Origin: Thermomicrobiaceae bacterium
GTDB taxonomy: Bacteria; Chloroflexota; Chloroflexia; Thermomicrobiales; Thermomicrobiaceae
NCBI GenBank assembly: GCA_007122555.1
Contig: SKTL01000487.1
Coordinates: 1-10,594 of the forward strand
Direction: 5' to 3'
DNA length: 10,594 bases
Shown here: positions 6,829 through 10,594 of the stretch, in pieces
Layout of the letters: the number at the start of each line of letters is the position of its first letter
Numbering within the stretch: the first letter of the stretch is position 1
The notes under the pieces: generated by a model
Seen by the model: only the letters and a program-made list of their open reading frames with translations
What the model was told of the DNA's origin: nothing
Database searches by the model: none
Program-made: the position numbers and the translations under genes

Positions 6829-7584
6829 ATGTCGATTAAGGGATCGGTTATTCTTGTCACCGGCGCTGCGAACGGCATAGGGCTGGCGACCGCGAAACGA
6901 TTCGCCGCCGGCGGCGCCCGAGTTGTCATGAGCGATATTGACCGGGAACGCGGAGAAGCGGAAGTTCAAGAACTGAGGGAACAGAGCTATGACGCCAGGT
7001 TCGCCTATTGCGACGTCGGCGATCCTGATTCAATAGATCAGCTCTTCGCACACCTGGACTCGGAGCTCGGGCGTCTGGACTTCGCGTTCAACAACGCCGG
7101 CATCGAGGGGAATCTGGTCCCGATCGACACCTCCGATCCCTCCGACTGGGACCGAATCATTGCAATCAATCTATCAAGCATCTACCACTGCATGCGCCAC
7201 GAAATCCCGATGCTGCGCCAGGCCGGCGGCGGCGCAATAATCAACTGTTCGTCGATCGCAGGTCTGGTCGGCACACAGGGTGGCGGAATGTACTGCGCAA
7301 CAAAGCACGGGGTTATCGGGATTACCCGCGCGACGGCGCTCGATGTCGCGCGCGATAAGATTCGCGTCAACGCGATCTGCCCGGGCGCCATTGATACGCT
7401 CATGGTCCAGCGCGCAGTTGGAGCCAACCCGGACTTGCGCTCCGTTATCGAAGAAATGCAACCGATCGGCCGGATGGGCACAGCCGAAGAAATCGCTTCC
7501 GCCGTGTACTGGCTCTGCCAGCCGGACGCGGCGCTCGTGACCGGGATCGCGCTGCCGCTCGACGGTGGCTGGACGGCGCGTTAG
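6829..7584 (+). CDS. Classical short-chain dehydrogenase/reductase (SDR), probably NAD-dependent
   Basis: Seen (251 aa, normal for a classical SDR): cofactor motif TGAANGIG (11-18), D36 after the second strand (VVMSDID), which favours NAD(H) over NADP(H), NNAG (88-91), and the full catalytic tetrad N114, S142, Y155 and K159 (SSIAG, then YCATK). PG at 185-186 and the C-terminal VTGIALPLDGGWTA are typical of the FabG/glucose dehydrogenase-like subgroup. Known: these enzymes interconvert alcohols and ketones; the substrate cannot be deduced. It lacks the extra cofactor-loop residues of mycofactocin-coupled SDRs. Start ATG 6829 has AAGGGAG (6816-6822), 6 nt upstream. The gene lies 63 nt after the HTH gene. 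Its TAG stop overlaps the stop of the convergent Usp gene, leaving no room for a terminator between them. Confidence 0.95.
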   Translation: MSIKGSVILVTGAANGIGLATAKRFAAGGARVVMSDIDRERGEAEVQELREQSYDARFAYCDVGDPDSIDQLFAHLDSELGRLDFAFNNAGIEGNLVPIDTSDPSDWDRIIAINLSSIYHCMRHEIPMLRQAGGGAIINCSSIAGLVGTQGGGMYCATKHGVIGITRATALDVARDKIRVNAICPGAIDTLMVQRAVGANPDLRSVIEEMQPIGRMGTAEEIASAVYWLCQPDAALVTGIALPLDGGWTAR

Positions 7585-8540
7585 TCGTCAGGCTGCTGCA
7601 CCGAAACGAGTAGCAACGGAATTGCCAGCGAATCAACCAGTCGCTCCGCCAGACTTCCATACGTCCAGCGTTCGACCCCGGATCGCTTCCTGGTCGCAAT
7701 CGCGACCAGGTTTGGCGATTCACGCCGTACATATTCAATGAGCTGGACACGTGGACTACCGGACAACACGACACGGTTGAGTGGGACCTGGATCCGCCGG
7801 CAAGCTCGGCTGACCTTATCCAGATACCCCTCTGTCGCCGCACGGGCTGTTTCTTCCCAACTGGCGTATTCCCGGCCGTGCTGAGCCGGATCGTCGAGGT
7901 ACGTCTCAGCGACACGAACCAGATCAAGATCGAGACTGAACGCTTCAGCAAGCCCCGCCGCATAACAGATTGCCGATTCGGCCTGAGCCGACCCATCGAG
8001 AAACACCGCGACTCGCTCGCGCAGTTTTCGCTCGACGTAATCGTCATCAGACAATTGCGATGGGACAAGCAACACCGGGCGGGATGAGGCCCGGATCACC
8101 GCGCGAGCCGTTGAACCAAGAAACAACCGGCGAATCCCGCTCGAGCCGAGCGTGGACATCACGACCCATGCGCCACTCGTCGACGATGACTCCCGAGTGA
8201 TTTCCACGGCTGGATCGCCCACACGACCGATGATCTCCACGTCCAGACCTGCGTGTGTCATTTCAGTTATTGCCTGACGAATCGATGCCGGGGAGCGGAT
8301 CACCGCTCGCGGCTCGGCGTCTTCCGACCATTCGATATTGTCGACAGCCAGCGACCGCAACTGCTTGATCGATTGAAAGACGTGAACGACACGAACGACG
8401 ATACCGAGCTGACTCGCAATATCACGGACCGCCGGAACCGCTCGATCCGCAGCACGAGAGCCATCCAGCGGGAGAATCAACAGCTCAGGAATCTCAGATA
8501 CGATACCGTTCGCCTCGTCAACCAACAGATCCTCCGCCAT
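7581..8540 (-). CDS. Tandem universal stress protein (two UspA domains)
   Basis: Seen (319 aa): two Usp folds in one chain. Domain 1 (about 18-160) opens with LLILPLDGS and has the nucleotide-site pattern STLG-x9-GST (129-144). Domain 2 (about 174-315) opens with VAVFLDGS and ends with ATRK-x9-GS (282-296). The ATP-binding consensus is G-2x-G-9x-G(S/T). Domain 1 has lost only the first Gly (Ser), while domain 2 has lost both leading glycines (Ala and Lys), so nucleotide binding is more likely in domain 1. Known: Usp proteins are cytoplasmic stress and starvation factors, and tandem forms are common in bacteria with many Usp copies. ATG 8540 is the only early Met, without a strong Shine-Dalgarno site. 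The gene converges on the SDR with a 4-nt overlap and is divergent from the response regulator. Confidence 0.93.
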   Translation of the reverse strand: MAEDLLVDEANGIVSEIPELLILPLDGSRAADRAVPAVRDIASQLGIVVRVVHVFQSIKQLRSLAVDNIEWSEDAEPRAVIRSPASIRQAITEMTHAGLDVEIIGRVGDPAVEITRESSSTSGAWVVMSTLGSSGIRRLFLGSTARAVIRASSRPVLLVPSQLSDDDYVERKLRERVAVFLDGSAQAESAICYAAGLAEAFSLDLDLVRVAETYLDDPAQHGREYASWEETARAATEGYLDKVSRACRRIQVPLNRVVLSGSPRVQLIEYVRRESPNLVAIATRKRSGVERWTYGSLAERLVDSLAIPLLLVSVQQPDD

Positions 8541-8825
8541 ATCAACGACCTAGAGACCTACACAAGAGTGATTTACCGCCATGTATGCGGTCTAGCGCAG
8601 ACGCGCTTGTCTGTTTGATTGTAGCAGTGACTCGTCATCTGGACGGCGAACCGGCGAACGCCACCGGAGTAATCGTCGCACCATGAACATGATCTGCGTG
8701 CAAACGATTCAGTTCGCTTACAATAGGATCAGTTACACGAGCGTTCGGCGCCCGAGACGCCCTGCGGGGATACTGACCAGATTCCATCCGGGTACCCGGA
8801 TCTTTCGATTGAGTTAGGGGAGATA
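8541..8825. other. Divergent intergenic region between the Usp and response-regulator genes, with short inverted repeats
   Basis: These 285 nt hold no convincing gene. ACCGC (8575-8579) and GCGGT (8587-8591) form an inverted repeat just upstream of the Usp start. Next to it, AGCGC/GCGCT (8594-8598, 8603-8607) and CAGAC/GTCTG (8598-8602, 8609-8613) overlap and could not fold together. TACAAT on the plus strand (8719-8724) is a possible -10 for the response-regulator operon but has no good -35. The gap must contain both divergent promoters. Confidence 0.4.
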
Positions 8826-9524
8826 ATGCGAAAGCAACTGGTGCTCGTGGCTGACGACGATGCTCCAATTCTTCGGCTGGTCCGCACCAAACTCCAGGCG
8901 GACGGCTATGGCGTGATCACCGCGATGAATGGACAGGAAGCCGTTGAACTCTTTGAACGAGAACGGCCGGATATCGTGGTGCTCGACCTGATGATGCCGG
9001 TGATGGACGGGTACGACGCGATGCAGCAGATTCGTCAGTCAGCCGACGTTCCTGTCGTGATTCTGACTGCCCGTTCGGCAGCTCCGGAGAAGATCCGGGG
9101 ACTGGATCTTGGCGCCGATGATTATGTCACCAAGCCGTTCAATCCCGACGAGTTGTCCGCGCGTATCTCGGCCGTACTTCGGCGCGTCTCCGGAAGCCAG
9201 CCGACTGCCGACCAGCTTCTCGACTACGGCTACCTCTCGATTGATCTTGGTCGCCGCCGGATTCTGGCGAACGGCGCCGAGGTCGAACTGAGCCGAACCG
9301 AATGGGAGCTTCTCTATCAACTCGCCAGCAACGCCGGGCGTGTCATGCTGCATACCGAACTGTTGTCGCGTATCTGGGGCCCAGAATTCCGGGATGAGAC
9401 ATACTACCTGCGAACGTGGGTGAGCCGGCTGCGGGCGAAGCTCGAGGAAGACCGGGACAATCCCAAGCTCATCCGGACCTTCCCCGGCATGGGGTACCGC
9501 CTGGAACCGCCGAACGGGGAATAG
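8826..9524 (+). CDS. OmpR/PhoB-family response regulator
   Basis: Seen (232 aa): receiver domain 1-120 with the acidic pair D10/D11, phosphoacceptor D54 in VVLDLMMPVMDG, T81 and K103 (YVTKPF); then a winged-helix effector domain at about 132-228 with ELSRTEWELLYQLASNAGRV, the recognition-helix region YYLRTWVSRLRAKL, and the closing IRTFPGMGYRLE. All phosphorelay residues are present. Known: the protein is phosphorylated by a partner histidine kinase and then binds direct-repeat DNA sites as a dimer. AGGGG (8816-8820) lies 5 nt before ATG 8826. The sensor gene follows after only 3 nt, so the two form an operon. The receiver resembles KdpE/MtrA-type regulators, but a specific regulon cannot be named. 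Confidence 0.96.
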   Translation: MRKQLVLVADDDAPILRLVRTKLQADGYGVITAMNGQEAVELFERERPDIVVLDLMMPVMDGYDAMQQIRQSADVPVVILTARSAAPEKIRGLDLGADDYVTKPFNPDELSARISAVLRRVSGSQPTADQLLDYGYLSIDLGRRRILANGAEVELSRTEWELLYQLASNAGRVMLHTELLSRIWGPEFRDETYYLRTWVSRLRAKLEEDRDNPKLIRTFPGMGYRLEPPNGE

Positions 9525-9527
9525 GGA

Positions 9528-10594
9528 ATGCCGTATACAACTGCCGAGCCGCTTCTGCGGAATATCACGGTCCTGACCGGCGTCGGGGTCCGACCGCTTC
9601 GAGATCTTCCCCACGAAGTCCAGAACGTCGCGCTGGAAACTGTGCTCGGTGTGCGCTCCAGCAGTGTGGTGTTTCATGTCGCGAACTGGCAGTACATCGG
9701 TTCCCGTTACGCCGACCAACCAGCAGCGATGCTCGTCGCTGGTCCGTACGCCTTGGAGAATGGCGATTCAAGCGATCAATCAGTTCCGGTGATCGACGAA
9801 GCCACAGAACGACGTCTGGCCCAGGCTATAGACAACGCCGTCTGGGGTCTATCGATCATTGATCTGGAAAAGAAAGAACGGCTGGAGGTTTCCGGGCAAT
9901 TCGAGTTGATGAGCAGCGCAATCACCGCCATTACCGGCGAGCTTTCGCTTGAGAATGTGCTGAATCGTATTGTGGAACTTGCCAGATCGGTGTCCGGGGC
10001 AAGATACGCGGCGCTTGGTGTTCCGGGCGCAAACGGCGAGCTCCAGTCGTTTATCACCGCCGGAATTGGCTCCGCCGAGCACGCCGCAATTGGCGAGCTC
10101 CCCAGGGGACGGGGTCTCCTTGGGACATTGATCCGCGAACAGCGATCCATGCGATTGCGGGATATCTCCGAGCATCCGGCTTCGGTTGGCTTTCCCCCGA
10201 ATCATCCACCGATGCATAGCTTTCTCGGCGTTCCAATCAGCGCTCGCGGTCAGGTTCTCGGGAATCTGTATCTGACGGAAAAACGCTTCGCCGACGAATT
10301 TACCGCCGAAGATGAGCGCCTGGTCGAGTTGATCGCCCGTCACGCGGCAGTCGCTATCGAGAATGCGCATCTTTACGCCAATCTGGAAAGTCAGCAGGAA
10401 CGGCTGCGCTTTATCATCGATCAGCTACCCGAAGCCGTCATCCTGGTCGAATCAGATCCAGAACGGGTCACCATGGCGAACCGCCAGGCGTCATTACTGC
10501 TCGGCTGGGATCTGTCGCAAGAGACGCCGCTTGAGGACTTTCTGCGACGGAATCCTCGTTATTCTCCCGACGGAGAGCGAATTCCGACGATTGA
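9528..10594 (+). CDS. GAF-PAS sensor protein, probably the partner histidine kinase (truncated by the right edge)
   Basis: Seen: 355 open codons from ATG 9528 to the window end. Residues 1-120 are an unassigned N-terminal region (containing QYIGSRYADQPAAMLVAGPY, vaguely like a PocR-type sensory domain without its cysteines). Residues about 141-282 form a GAF domain with LPRGRGLLGTLIREQRSMRL, GFPPNHPPMHSFLGVPI and GNLYLTEKR, closely resembling the GAF domains of DevS/DosT-type kinases. A PAS domain begins at about 294 (FIIDQLPEAVILVE). The kinase domains would lie beyond the edge. Histidine kinase identity is inferred from the response-regulator gene ending 3 nt upstream and from this GAF-PAS architecture; a GGDEF output is possible. 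AGGG at 9523-9526, overlapping the preceding stop, supports the start and translational coupling. No membrane helix is visible, so a soluble sensor is likely. Confidence 0.85.
   Translation, partial: MPYTTAEPLLRNITVLTGVGVRPLRDLPHEVQNVALETVLGVRSSSVVFHVANWQYIGSRYADQPAAMLVAGPYALENGDSSDQSVPVIDEATERRLAQAIDNAVWGLSIIDLEKKERLEVSGQFELMSSAITAITGELSLENVLNRIVELARSVSGARYAALGVPGANGELQSFITAGIGSAEHAAIGELPRGRGLLGTLIREQRSMRLRDISEHPASVGFPPNHPPMHSFLGVPISARGQVLGNLYLTEKRFADEFTAEDERLVELIARHAAVAIENAHLYANLESQQERLRFIIDQLPEAVILVESDPERVTMANRQASLLLGWDLSQETPLEDFLRRNPRYSPDGERIPTI

Noticed and set aside
6829..7584. SDR as a mycofactocin-coupled dehydrogenase
   Set aside because: The characteristic extra residues near the cofactor site are absent, the length is that of a plain classical SDR, and no mft genes are visible.
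7445..8068. Minus-strand open frame of 207 codons
   Set aside because: It overlaps the Usp gene in another frame on the same strand and the SDR gene antisense. It is rich in Arg and Ser and has no domain pattern.
9416..9862. Plus-strand open frame of 148 codons across the response-regulator/sensor junction
   Set aside because: It overlaps two well-supported coding regions in another frame and has an Arg/Ser-rich low-information composition.

Overview
The window looks like chromosomal DNA of a free-living, high-GC, probably aerobic bacterium. Three things suggest Chloroflexota, perhaps near Thermomicrobia or Sphaerobacter: the GAF/PAS kinase style, TTG starts, and the mix of a CarH-like B12 protein, a tandem Usp and GMC/SDR oxidoreductases. 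This is inference from protein style; there is no rRNA or other marker. No tRNA, rRNA, IS element, CRISPR array or prophage gene was seen.

Layout, left to right. (1) 1-777, minus: N-terminal 259 residues of an FAD-dependent GMC oxidoreductase, cut by the window edge. (2) About 949-1866, plus: an atypical minimal protein kinase fold (Bud32/WaaP-like) with a C-terminal membrane helix. (3) 1990-3216, plus: a GT4 glycosyltransferase with a four-cysteine motif. (4) 3373-4113, plus: a stand-alone cobalamin-binding protein with the CarH photoreceptor signature W-x9-EH and an ExHxxG B12 motif but no MerR DNA-binding domain. (5) 4213-6429, plus: a PAS-PAS-GGDEF-EAL protein whose cyclase half looks intact and whose EAL half has lost its catalytic residues. 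(6) 6553-6765, plus: a 70-residue excisionase/MerR-type helix-turn-helix protein, followed by (7) 6829-7584, plus: a classical NAD-type SDR. (8) 7581-8540, minus: a tandem universal stress protein whose stop codon overlaps that of the SDR. (9) 8826-9524, plus: an OmpR/PhoB response regulator, followed after 3 nt by (10) 9528 to the window end: the N-terminal part of a GAF-PAS sensor, presumably the partner histidine kinase.

The window is rich in signalling genes: a cobalamin sensor, a diguanylate cyclase, a two-component system, a Usp and a membrane-anchored kinase. The most interesting unit is the pair B12-binding protein plus PAS-GGDEF-EAL protein (3373-6429). It suggests that adenosylcobalamin, or light sensed through it, could feed into c-di-GMP signalling. 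That link rests on adjacency and motif reading only. The kinase and glycosyltransferase may form a second, envelope-glycan unit. Gaps between genes are short; the largest (8541-8825) holds only weak promoter-like and inverted-repeat signals.
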